Assembly (NCBI GenBank): GCA_910890315.1
Contig: CAJVGD010000001.1
Span: 682,001 to 746,000 of the forward strand
From: Serendipita indica DSM 11827
Lineage: Eukaryota; Basidiomycota; Agaricomycetes; Sebacinales; Serendipitaceae
DNA length: 64,000 nt
Direction of reading: 5' to 3'
The notes below the pieces were generated by a model. That model saw nothing but the letters and a program-made list of their open reading frames with translations, did not search any database and was not told the origin of the DNA. Each line of letters begins with the position of its first letter. Position 1 is the stretch's first letter. Positions 30,299 through 40,817 of this stretch are shown here, in pieces. A program made the position numbers and the translations under genes.

Positions 30299-31930
30299 AT
30301 GGTCCGCTGTCCGCCGATTCTCAAGCGACCTTACGCGTCTCTACGACAAGACCCCGACGGCTTTTCACCTCCGAAAAAGCCATGGACTGCATATATTCTG
30401 CCTGGATTTGCAATATTTCTCCTCCTGTTGCCCCAGCCGAGCTGGTTCATCGTTATATCCTCACAATACGTCGACGCCACCCCTGGCTTCATCCATATCA
30501 GCGTTACAACACTACTTACACTCCTTTGCATCAACTCCCTTGCTATATGCTGTTTCAGAGATCCCGGGCGTCCGCAGCCCGAGGACATGGACGGTCCAAC
30601 GCCTGAGAGAGACGGACAAGACGAGAATGATGCACTCATGGACGAAGACAAGGAAGATCCAAATGATTTCAACTCGTCGCGCAAGTGGTGCCGTACGTGC
30701 TGGGCCCCCAAACCTGATCGCACGCACCATTGCAGTACCTGCGGGCGTTGCGTCTTACGAATGGACCATCACTGCCCGTGGATCTCGCAGTGCGTCGGGC
30801 ACCGCACGCACATGGCATTTCTGCATCTGCTTGGTTGCATCACATTGCTAGCGGCGTATATCACTGTCGTTGCGTCGTACACACTTTATCGCTTCCTCTT
30901 TGCGCCGCTCGCAAAGCCCATCGACGACATAACGCCATTACATTGCTTGATTCTCGTCATCATCGGATTTGTATTCTCCCTGGTGATGGGAAGCTTTTTC
31001 GGCTTCCACATCTACCTCTGCGCAACAAATCAGACGACCCTAGAGACGCTGTCGCCATATATGCTCCTCAAATATTTACCAAAGCCCAAGGCTGCTCGAC
31101 ATCCCCCCGGGACGAGCATCACCAGGGGAATCGACACCGTCCCTCCTCCTCGCAATCGTGCCGGGGAGAACCAGTCAGAGGACAATGACTCTCCATACTA
31201 TTTCCCATCACCCCCAGCAACACCCCCGCCTGAAAACGCTGGTGCCGCCATCTTGAGCGAACTTCGGGACACGCTTCTCGCCCATAATCCATTGTCCACG
31301 ATTCCCGCTTCAACACCTTCGACACCACCAAAGGCCCAGGCCCGTGCAACGTTCTCATCTGCATCTCCAGTGGCAACAACCTCAGTATCAGACGTGTTCA
31401 TCAATGCGCCTTCAGGAGGTCCAGCAACACTTTCTCAGAATGGAGGAGAAGCAGGATCAACGGGCGGCTATCACGAATGGGATGAACATTCGTTGTCACT
31501 CTCACAAAGTCGACTAGTACGACGCACTGCGGCTCATTTGAGACTGTGGGATATTGGTATCAGACGGAACATCGTCGCAACACTTGGCTCAGGTGCTATT
31601 GTCGATGGGAATGTGCGGGGAAATGGCGAGCGAAATTTACGCCCGCGCAGAAGCGCTCATACTTGGAATGATCCCTTGCCATACTCTTGGAGATGGTGGA
31701 TCACGGTACTTCTTTATGGAGGACCGCCTCGCGGAGACGGAAAGACCTTTCCTCGCAACCCACAAGCGCATGGCGTTTTGGAGGAATTGAGAAGGGGACT
31801 AGAAGAGTTGGAAAAGAGGGAACTGGGAGGATCAACTGAGCGTCGCATTCCAGCCGGGACGGCCCGGAGACCTCCATATGATGATTCACGGTACACGATT
31901 GGAGACGAAATGGAACTTGACGAGGTCTGA
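30299..31930 (+). CDS. DHHC-type protein S-palmitoyltransferase
   Basis: Attaches palmitate to cysteines of membrane-associated proteins. A single exon of 543 codons. After MVRCPPILKRPYAS come two membrane spans (YILPGFAIFLLLL; ISVTTLLTLLCINSLAICC) and an acidic loop. The Cys-rich domain reads KWCRTCWAPKPDRTHHCSTC and then RCVLRMDHHCPWISQCVGH with the catalytic DHHC. Two more spans follow (about 30830-31020), then TTLETLSPY, the TTxE motif. The long tail is Pro/Ser/Thr-rich and disordered, ending in a conserved-looking WDIGIRRNIVATLG and DPLPYSWRWW segment. The lack of introns is unusual next to neighbours with many. The specific subfamily is not settled. Confidence 0.93.
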   Translation: MVRCPPILKRPYASLRQDPDGFSPPKKPWTAYILPGFAIFLLLLPQPSWFIVISSQYVDATPGFIHISVTTLLTLLCINSLAICCFRDPGRPQPEDMDGPTPERDGQDENDALMDEDKEDPNDFNSSRKWCRTCWAPKPDRTHHCSTCGRCVLRMDHHCPWISQCVGHRTHMAFLHLLGCITLLAAYITVVASYTLYRFLFAPLAKPIDDITPLHCLILVIIGFVFSLVMGSFFGFHIYLCATNQTTLETLSPYMLLKYLPKPKAARHPPGTSITRGIDTVPPPRNRAGENQSEDNDSPYYFPSPPATPPPENAGAAILSELRDTLLAHNPLSTIPASTPSTPPKAQARATFSSASPVATTSVSDVFINAPSGGPATLSQNGGEAGSTGGYHEWDEHSLSLSQSRLVRRTAAHLRLWDIGIRRNIVATLGSGAIVDGNVRGNGERNLRPRRSAHTWNDPLPYSWRWWITVLLYGGPPRGDGKTFPRNPQAHGVLEELRRGLEELEKRELGGSTERRIPAGTARRPPYDDSRYTIGDEMELDEV

Positions 31931-32043
31931 TTTGTAGCGTATTTATCTGCGTATTATCTTTTGTCGTACCAATATCTTTGTCGTATTCTATTGGGTTTTG
32001 GGTTTCCTTTGCACGTCGCTTGAACTGCGCCACGTCCATCTCC

Positions 32044-34350
32044 ATGTCTTCGACCGACACTCCCGCGCAGTTTGTCGCTCCAGAGGGTGCATATACGTTT
32101 CTTGAAGAACATAAGCCACAGCATCTCACCGTCTCTGGGAGCAATGCCGCCCAATATCCGACCCGAATATCGACCATCACGATTCGCTTCCAAGCCAAGA
32201 CGACCTCTGCAACACCCGGGCTGACTGCTTTGCTCGGAGGAGGAGGAAAAGATGCCAAAACGAAAGAAAAGGAACGCGACAAGGAGAATTTGGGTACGAA
32301 TACTGCAGAGAACAAGGACCGTGATCGCGACCGTGAGAGCGTGTCAAGTAGCGATAACGGAGAAGACAAAGATGCGACTGGAGACTTGAACGCGCCGTTG
32401 CAGGATTCTGGAGCCGCGAATACCAGTGCAGGCGCCGGAGAGGCTGGTGCCTCGAGTACAAGTGGTGGGCAGCAGCAACAGCAGCCGCAGTTTACACCGA
32501 CGACTTTGTTTTCACCTGCAATGAATGGGGTGAAGAGACGGAGTACGAGTGCGCGCAAGATGCAGAATTTGCGCACGACGAGCTCCAGCTTTGTTACTCG
32601 ATTGCAGACAGTCGAGGGGCTGAGCAAGCTCATCGGTCATCAGAGTGGGGACGTCACATATGCGTTCTATAATGCCTCGAAGAGCTTTATTTGGACCCAG
32701 ATTGGCCAAAAACTCAAGGCAAGCCCCACGCTTTGATCACAATCTCATCTACTCATATATGCCATAGGAGCCTCTGGCTCGTGTGAGCTTTTCCGCCTTT
32801 ATTACATGTCATGATGTGAACAAGGCGACCGCAAGCCCAGATCACATCGACGTGATCATTGGTTTCGCCACTGGAGATATCGTCTGGTTCGGTGAGCGCT
32901 GAAGATATCTTAATCGTAATTCTCACAGCCCCCAGATACTATCACATCGCGTTATGCGCGCATAAACAAACAGGTTAGGAGCATTTTGCTGGCCGCAACG
33001 TTTCTCATCCGCATATAGTCCACCACTTCCACCATACCCAACACAACTCACATCGCATGTACGGCCATTAGATGGGTACCGTCGTCAACCAACCTATTTC
33101 TTGCGAGCTACGCCGACGGAACAATGGTCGTCTATGATCGAGACCGAGAGGATGGCGCATTCACACCACGAGAGCCACACGGTCCCGAAGTCCTTCCGTC
33201 ACCATTGCCTTCACCTAGTAATGGTGGTCAGAAACCGAATGGCCATGGCGCGCTGGGGTTACAAGAGCCCACTCAGCCTGTACAGACGGATTGGGATCCG
33301 TTGCACGACATATTTGTTACGCCTAATCCATTGGGTGTAGGTGGAAGTGAAAAGGCGTTGCGAAATCCCGTGAGCCATTGGAGAGTGTCAAAAAAGAAAA
33401 TACTGGGTGAGTATATTCAATAGTATGTCGAAATTTATTGATTATTTACAGATTTTGCATTTTCACCTGATGTGAGATATGTCGCCGTTGTTGGGGAGGA
33501 TGGATGTCTAAGAGTCATCGACGCCTTGACAGAACAGTAAGATTTCTGCCAAGATATGAACCTTTCTCATATTTCTAGTCTGTTGGACACTTATTCTTCA
33601 TACTTTGGGTCTCTGACTACAGTGACCTGGTCTCCTGACGGGCGCTTCATCCTGGTAAGCACTTATTTCAATCAAATTACAGCACTAAAATTGTCACAGA
33701 CTGGTGGACAAGACGATCTCATTACGATTGTGTCGCCTTCGGAGCAGCGAGTCATTGCGAGGTGTCAAGGTCACTCGTCCTTTGTGGCCAATGTTTCATT
33801 TGATCTCTCCCAATGTGATGGACGAACTTATCGGTACGCCCCGGTCTGTTGGTTGCACCGCGTCTCACGCCTTCTAGGTTTGGCAGCGTCGGAGAGGATA
33901 ATCGACTGCTTTTGGTGATTATGCTACCGTATTATGGCTCTATGCTAACGATTACAGTGGGACTTTTCGTCTGGAGCCCTTCATCGTCCAAAACTCAATG
34001 CCGCCTTCCACTTGAATCGGGCGTCGGTAGCGTCGACAATCTCCTTGGCCCTACGACGGCGAACAGAGGTATCGACACTCAACCTTCCTGTGGATGGTGT
34101 ACCGAATACGACATACCATCCAGCCCCGTCGAGAAACGACGTGAGCGTGCTCCAGCCTATCCAGGTCTGTTCTGTTCGGATTAGTCGTTCTTATACTGAC
34201 TTTATCCAGTCTACCTCCATCGAAGGAGACCTCCTTACGCGGGTCGAGTTTACTCCAACTGCCGTTATAACTAGCACACGCGGTGGATTGCTTCGGGTGT
34301 GGTCGCGTCCGTCCAGAGGCCACGGACGAGATGCAACTATTACAAATTGA
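32044..34350 (+). CDS. creC: CreC-type WD40 protein (WDR20/DMWD family)
   Basis: WD40 partner of the CreB-type deubiquitinase in carbon catabolite repression. The ATG at 32044 gives MSSTDTPAQFVAPEGAYTF. The first half has an acidic low-complexity insert (about 32240-32480) and QLVTRLQ-like FVTRLQTVEGLSKLIGH. Short exons then carry WD repeats and family hallmarks: YAFYNASKSFIWTQIG, EPLARVSFSAFITCHDVN, DHIDVIIGFATGDIVWF, NPVSHWRVSKKKIL, DFAFSPDVRYVAVVGEDG, YFGSLTTVTWSPDGRFIL, TGGQDDLITIVSP, CQGHSSFVANVSFD and FGSVGEDNRLLLWDFSS. It ends with FTPTAVITSTRGGLLRVWSRP. Introns are about 50 nt. It starts 113 bp after the DHHC stop. Confidence 0.88.
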
Positions 34351-34600
34351 GACTTGCCCCAATTATCTGCATTTTTCTTCATACGGGATGTGTGTATACT
34401 AGCCACTGCTTTGTTTCCCTTTATCGACGTCACTCCGTTTTCCGGTCGTTAAAACCGTTCCAATTGGGGTCAAGCGCGAGATTAGCAAGAGCGAGGTTGC
34501 TTCTGGGTTGTGCCGCGCGAGGGTTCTTTTGGACGAAACGCCGCCTGGACCAAGCGTGCAAGCCGCACCGTAGACGAAACGCATCTTGTTCTCTCCCACA

Positions 34601-36197
34601 ATGTCGACACTCGGTGCATCTGAACACACGGAAACTGCTGCTGGCGCTGGCGTTGCGCAGAATCCAGCCGTCGCGTCGGTAACGCCCACGTCGCCAGAAA
34701 AATTGGCAGAAAATAAAACGGATATCCCTCCCTTGGAGGCAATAGCATCTTCATCTACAAATGTCAACACGGAGGCAATCGACTCGTTGCCGTCGTATGC
34801 GATTCGTTATGCACCATATGTCTATCTGGACAAGGAGGAGCGATTCTTCCCTGGCTTGCCTGAAGAACATGTCAAGTCTCTTGTGCCGCGCAAGTTTGAC
34901 GGACATGAGATTCCAGTGCCCGAAGAGCTCAAGGGCCGACTGGGTATGCTCGCGCTCGACGAGGTGAACAAGCCCGATACGTTTCTGACGATGGATAAGA
35001 ATCTGAGGGAGAATGATTTGATTGACGAGCTCACGTCTGTGCATTGCAAGCCAGACGAGACGGGAAAGTCAAAGGCACCCGTGTGGATCCTCGTCCGCGA
35101 CAAGAATGGTGTCGTAGAAGAAAAGGGAGACATATTGGATGTGTTTTACTTTTGTGAGTGGACTTTACTCTTCTCGCCCGTCGCTGATTGCTTGCAGTCT
35201 TTTATGTGGGTGGCTCTTTTGTCGGTTCTACATAGGCTGATAGCGCGAAATAGCCGTTCAACCAAGGGAATACCGTACGTATTCGTTTGTTTACGAGACG
35301 ATTGCTCACAAGGTCCAGGTTCTCTTTACGCACTTTGGAAACCACGGTCAGGTCGTCTATTTCAGGCGAGAAATCTGCTAAATCCAAACGCAGTGGGTGA
35401 CTGGGAGCACGCAATGATCCGATTCTGCGACGGAGTACCACAGGCCATGCATCTCTCGGCACACTCCGACGGCAATTCGTGGAAATGGGCCGCATTTGAG
35501 AAAAGAGGAGAGCGCCCCGTGATCTACGCCGCTAGAGGTTCTCGTACGTACCTCTCTCTTATTTTTCCCCCCTTTTTGTCCGACCGAGTCTCATGACGAC
35601 TTGTCAGATGCCATGTACCCGTCGGCGGGCAAACACGATTACTCTGGGGTATTGCTGGTCGGACCATCTGACTATACGTCTACTGGTCACCTGTGGGATC
35701 CAACGCTCAATTTTGTCGCGGCACGGTCGATTGTGGGGGGAGTCGACTCGGCGGAAGGGCCATGCGGGCAGTATACGTCGATTGCATGTCCGAGTATGCC
35801 AGGATTGAACACATCGTATACGAGCGAAGAGGTTGCAGCCGTATTACGGTTCCAGGGACGGTGGGGGAACAGTTTTTCAGACTTGCGGCTGAAGCGGATC
35901 TCGCAAACCGAGCACCAAAGGTCTGGGTCACCGATCGCTGGACTGCGGACGTTGTATAACAAAGTCAGGGGGAAAGCAGAAGAGGTGTCTGCGGATGCAC
36001 TGAGGGCGGCCGAGGCGGGCGTCATCAAAGGCGAGGGACCTGCGGCGGTGAGCGAATGGCGGACACGACCCAAGAGTACTCTCAATCTCAAGACACGACT
36101 GCTGGTGTTGATATGGGCAGAGGGACCGACGGGCCCGCGAGATAAGAGTCTGGAGCGCAAGACGATGAACCGATGGAAGGCAGAGTTGCTCGAGTAG
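34601..36197 (+). CDS. VPS62: Vps62-family protein with an 8-nt microexon
   Basis: Vps62 relatives are implicated in cytosol-to-vacuole trafficking; the biochemical role is unclear. Six exons join in frame to 449 aa: 34601-35153, 35198-35205, 35254-35274, 35319-35346, 35394-35543 and 35608-36197. The product reads LPSYAIRYAPYVYLDKEERFFPG, PVWILVRDKNG, then across four junctions DVFYFFFYPFNQGNTVLFTHFGNHVGDWEH-type sequence, IRFCDGVPQAMHLSAHSDG, VIYAARGSHAMYPSAGKHDY, and near the end AEGPTGPRDKSLERKT, all family landmarks. The tiny exons of 8, 21 and 28 nt are needed to build the conserved FYPFNQG...FGNHVGDWEH stretch. Introns are 44-64 nt. The start at 34601 is the first ATG in a long open exon. 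Confidence 0.88.
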
Positions 36198-36794
36198 AAG
36201 ACAGTCAGTTGTACGACGATTTTGATTTCCTAATCGAGGTTTATCAGACGAATCGCTTGCGCCAATGCGCCATCAAAGGCCAGCTGTCAAGTCAAGGGTC
36301 GAGGGTCGACCGAGGGGGGTCGTGACCTTGTGGCCGCCTCGCCTTGTCTGACCGCTTTCGGCCTCGTCTGCCTGCTCTCTGGCCAGATGCCGCGGCTAAA
36401 AATTAGTATAAATTGGCACGCAATTCTACAGATTATTCCAACACTTTTGAGGGGGTAAAGAGATGCGAGCGACGACGGCAAGGTGCTTTGCTGTTGCTGG
36501 CGACTTGTTGTGGTTTGGGTTCAGGCGGAGAGCTGGAGAGAGCCAAAGAGACTGATCTTGATAAAACGCACATGTTTATAGCATTTTTGACGAAATTGGG
36601 AGGATCCGAGCCCAAAAAAGAACGGATTGGGGGTGAAAAAATCAAACTGAAAATCAAGAGCACAACACCGACCTGCCACCTTCGGCTGGGCGGAGGGCAT
36701 ATAAAGGGCCCGTCCAACTCGCTCCAAGGTGGATTCCCACTTGTCCCCCGCGTCTTCCAGAGTTTTCCCCTTTGTGCCTTTGCCCCCGCCCACC
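36198..36794. other. Intergenic region upstream of the gene at 36795
   Basis: About 600 bp with no supportable gene. It contains the TATA box at 36709-36716 described separately; nothing else stands out. Confidence 0.5.
36709..36716 (+). promoter_or_regulatory. TATA box
   Basis: CATATAAAGG stands about 80 bp before the ATG at 36795, a good position for a core promoter with a leader of roughly 50 nt. Confidence 0.6.
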
Positions 36795-38145
36795 ATGCCC
36801 GCACTCACTACTGTCGAGTTTCCTACTGGCATCCGCCGCTGCCGCTCTCCCATCGAGGGTGATCCTCCAAAAGTGGCCAAAAAGCCCTACGACCGTCCAA
36901 TGCTCTACGACAAGACTCTGCCGCGCAGACGGTACCGCACACCGCTCAGCGCACGCAGAATCACCGACGAAGAGCAACTCAAGGGCAACACCAGTGTCCC
37001 CGTGCGCGACAAATCTCAGCAGTTTCGCCCAGAGGTCAACTGGCGTCGGTTTGCAAACTTTGACGCACGGCTAAAGGAGAACAACACGCTCCCCGCCCCC
37101 GAGGGATGGGACGATCGGTACAATATCCCCCTCCTCGAAGACCGCGTGGTGTTGGGTCGCGAGATTGACCTTCCACGCCGCATCCGCCAGGACAGATATA
37201 AATCGATCAAGGAGACGGCTGGCTTTGATGCACGCGCCGTTCGTGAACAGCTTGCAGAACATGCTGACGCGTATGTACAAATCGTGTATACATGCGAGCT
37301 GATTTTTATTTGAATTTTTTTTCTACTATAGTTGCTGGGACGCCCTCGACAAGTCGTCGTGGACCCGCAAGGAATACACAAAGGCCCGCCATGCCGAAGT
37401 AACGGTAAAGGGTGTGCCACTGGACACGACACCAATGCCGACCCATCTCGTCCAAGTCTGGAGCCAGACAGAGTCCGAGGGAAAGCACAACATCATCTCG
37501 CCCGTCCACAGCGCCTTTTTGCGCGCGTCTTGGTCTCGTCTCGGGGGGATTCCAGAGTACGAGCCCATGGACATTTGCACGCCCGTGTTCACCGACGGCA
37601 AGGAGATCAAGCCAGAGTGGGAGTTTGCCCGTGGCGAGCTTCCCTTTATCCGCATGAAGATTGACAATGTGGTTACCTTTGGCCATCTCCTCGCATACAC
37701 CTATTTCCGCAACGACAAGGCCCTCATCCGCGCCCTCCTCGGTCCGCTCGCAGAAGACTTGACAAACTTTGTCGGTCAGGAAATCGACTTTGAGCAGCGC
37801 CGTCGCGAGTGGGCCATGTCCCTCAAGATGGCTGCAAACTATACCTATCCAGTCCTCCGCGCCCACGCCTGGTTCATCCGTGACCTCGCAGAGAATGGAA
37901 ACTGCGTCGGTATGGAGGGCCGCAACTTTTGGTGGGTCCTCGACGCCTGCCTCCGCGTCGTCCTCGACGCCATTGTCGCTCAGGAGCGCTTTGAGCCTGG
38001 TCCAGGCGAGCCCCAGCTCGATTCTTCGTCCGAGGAAGAGTCAGAGGACGAGGAAATGGACTCGTCGGACGACTGGGACTCGAGCTCGTCCTATGGCTCA
38101 GATTGCTCTGCAGAATCGACAGAATCAGACTACATCTTCCACTAA
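36795..38145 (+). CDS. Hypothetical protein with acidic Ser-rich tail
   Basis: Two exons (36795-37270, 37332-38145) join in frame to 429 aa through a 61-nt intron. The N-terminal third is basic and Pro/Arg-rich (RPMLYDKTLPRRRYRTPLS). The middle looks globular (CWDALDKSSWTRKEY, HLVQVWSQTESEGKHNIISP, YEPMDICTPVFTDGKEI, FIRMKIDNVVTFGHLLAYTY, ALIRALLGPLAEDL, HAWFIRDLAENGNCVG). The last 50 residues are a long Ser/Asp/Glu run (DSSSEEESEDEEMDSSDDWD). No signal peptide and no membrane helix. I do not recognise the family with confidence; the length and layout made me think of clampless1-type proteins of mushroom-forming fungi, but I cannot confirm it. A TATA box precedes it, so it may be well expressed. 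Confidence 0.75.
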
Positions 38146-38873
38146 TTCCATCTCGTTTCTCGTTTCTCTCTCCGCTTTCGCCTGCCTCTGCCTCTGCCTC
38201 TGCCTCTGCCTCGCCTCGCCTCTCTTGCCTTGTACACTAAGGCGCCGCGCGTTTCACTCTCGGTATGTCTACTGCTTATTGGTGTTTACTGGATGCTTGC
38301 TGACCATTATCTAGGCCGTCTCTCAAGGCCTGCGCTTAACATTATGACAACTCCCCTCCTCCTCTCCTCCCTCGAGCTCGGTGCTGCCACGAAGATGTGC
38401 AGCGACAGTCGTCGACGATGCCACGAGGCTTAGGCTTCACTCGCTCGTCGTGCGTTCGTCGCTGTGTGTCCTCCCTCGCTGTCACTCGATGCTCGAGTCC
38501 CCCCCTCTCTATCGCCACCGCCCACTGCCCGCTGCTGCTGCCACCATTATGGTGCAATCTTTTGTTCTCGTGAGCGATACGTCCCCCGTCGCCCCTTTTC
38601 GTTCAAGACGGCCGTGTCGCTCCCATTTTGCCTTGTATAACCCTGTCGCGTCATCCGTGCTTAACATTAACGCTGTCCTATCGTGAATACTTATCAATTT
38701 GTCGTGTTCCGCTCGTGTGTGCCCTCTGAGTGTCTCCATGGTTAATTGCCTGCTCGCCTCGTGCTTTGACGCAACGATTGCGTACAGTTTATATAAACCT
38801 TGAACCTTTTGACCCCGCCGCCCACCATTCCGTCTCCAAACTCTAGCAGATATCCACCACAAAGAGTCGTCTC
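38146..38873. other. Intergenic region
   Basis: About 730 bp, strongly CT-rich on the plus strand, with the TGCCTC microsatellite at its start. No supportable gene. It is the leader/promoter of the membrane protein gene at 38874; a TATA-like TTATATAAAC occurs at about 38789-38798. Confidence 0.5.
38181..38217. repeat. TGCCTC hexanucleotide microsatellite
   Basis: Five tandem TGCCTC units running into CGCCTCGCC, in the 3' flank of the gene ending at 38145. Ordinary simple repeat. Confidence 0.85.
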
Positions 38874-40440
38874 ATGAGACTCTTCGCCACGCCGTCCTCG
38901 TCGTCTAGAACGGCGACCGCGCGCGACGTCGACGCTGACCAAAATTCGCCCGTCCGCAGCGCCCAGCAGCACTTGCAACAGCCTCTGCTCGACAGACACG
39001 CTTCCCAGCTCTCCTATGGGTCCCTGGTAGACCACCGGCCGTCGAGCGAGCGCCGGGCGCGTTCCCGACGAAGAAAAGCACGGTTACGAACCTCTGTATA
39101 TGCTGACCCTCCTCGTACGTACTTATTCATATTATATCTTGAATTTTTTGGGCTCATATTGGTCCCCCGCAGCCTCGTATCGACGCGCACTTCTTTCTTA
39201 TACGCTCGCTGTCACGATCCCCAGTACACTCATTCTCCTTCTACTTGGTCTCCTCAAGATTTTAGTGTGGCCCCGCACCGTCCATCCCTCACCCCTTCGC
39301 GAGTTTGGTCTCGCGGCGGGTTCCTACGTCGTCTCGTACGCCTTGCGCATCCCAATCCTCTACATTTCAACATTGTGCAACACATACTTCAATTCGTGGA
39401 CGATGGCGCTCTCTACGTTTTTGCACGTTTCTGCACAAGAAGCCATTCGCCTGGCCATGCTCGTCGTGCTCCAGATTCACCTCGAACGACCCTCTGAAGA
39501 ATCTCTGCTACGAGGTGGAGATGGGGGTACACCCTTAGACGACTGGGCGCCTCTTCCTGACGTCTGGGACGCGGCGTTTACCCAAGTCTGGTGGCTTGCG
39601 CTCGGATGGGCAACGATGGACGTGGCAGTTGGTATCGTCCAGGGGTACGAACAACTCGCACTCTACAGAGATGCGTGGTCACACCACCATCATCGCCCAC
39701 ACCTTCGTCACGATAGTCATGGTCCCGTGACCGATTCGACCTCGTCCCCTTCCCCGCCTCCCCATGGGAAGCATCGACGGTCTTCTACAGCAAATGAGAG
39801 GAGAGAGTCTACATCGGCGGTGGAGGATGCACACCCAGCACTCAAGAGACCGGCGTCCCATATCGTCTATACCCTTACCCCACAGCATGTATCGTCTGCA
39901 GATCTCACGGCAACATACGAAGGTGCTCAGGAAGGACAAGAAGCAGAGCCACTCCAAGAATCGACCATTCTCATCGCGGCACCCATGGACCTCGAGGCCG
40001 AACTGTCGCATTTGCTCGTCCGCAAACAACGTGCAGAGCTCGAAGGCGTCTACGGCTCCCCGCTCCCTCGGATCCCAGTGTTTCTCATCGCGCTCCAGCG
40101 ATTCGACTCGATTTTGCTCTCAGTGGGCTTGACGCTCCTCGTCTCTGCAGCCTACCTGCGCGCATTCTACCTCCCAGCAACCACCGTCGTCGACGATCCA
40201 AACCTTTTAAAAGTACTATTATCGGCAACCTACCAGCAAGACTGGGCAGTCGACTGGTCTAAAGTCAAGGACACGACGGTACCCATCATCTGCGCGGCGG
40301 TCCTTTCCATTTTTTCCTATCGATGCTCTGGATCGAGGCCCTCCCGCGGATTGGCGTGCACACTGCGAGCTATGTGGGCCTCTTGGTCTCGCTTGCCGTC
40401 TTGTTTGCTGGCTTGGGCTGCTGGGGTGCTCTCATCTGAT
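38874..40440 (+). CDS. Multipass membrane protein of unknown function, with apparent frameshift and possible C-terminal extension
   Basis: Exon 1 encodes a basic cytosolic leader (MRLFATPSSSSRTATARD; RRARSRRRKARLRTS). An intron (about 39117-39172) leads to SYRRALLSYTLAVTIPS and several hydrophobic helices (STLILLLLGLLKILVW, AAGSYVVSYALRIPILYI, VWWLALGWATMDVAVGIVQG). A His/Ser-rich loop sits at about 39690-39800, and later helices include LLSVGLTLLVSAAYLRAFYL. At the T-run 40310-40315 the frame must change by one base, giving SIFFLSMLWIEALPRIGVH and a final helix VGLLVSLAVLFAGLGCWG before TGA at 40438-40440. The same frame stays open for another 80 codons to 40682. I do not recognise the family. 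Confidence 0.7.
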
Positions 40441-40817
40441 TTCCAGATCCAGATACCTTTTTGCCTTTTGTTACGCGTTACGAGCGTCCCCCATACGAAC
40501 TTGGATTCCAAGGACCAAACACGAAGGGGCCACGACGAGAACGCGCGTTTACGGCAGTCTTCATCTTTCACCCAGACGGGTCGACGCGAGATATACCAGT
40601 CCTCGACCAGTCTTTGTTATGCTGCACGATCTCATATACTACTACGACCTGGGTTTCTAGTCTGTGTGTATTTATAATATGAAAGCAAAAGCAGATCTGA
40701 CTAGTCTGCTCGGAATGTGAACAAATAATCACTGATTGCATGCCAATAATACAATAGTAATGAGACGATGATTGACAATCTACATGAACTCCCTCGGCGC
40801 ATACACTCCACTGCTCA

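Noticed and set aside
31701-32633. 310-codon frame on the minus strand
   Set aside because: Antisense to the DHHC 3' end and the first exon of creC, both of which have strong protein evidence.
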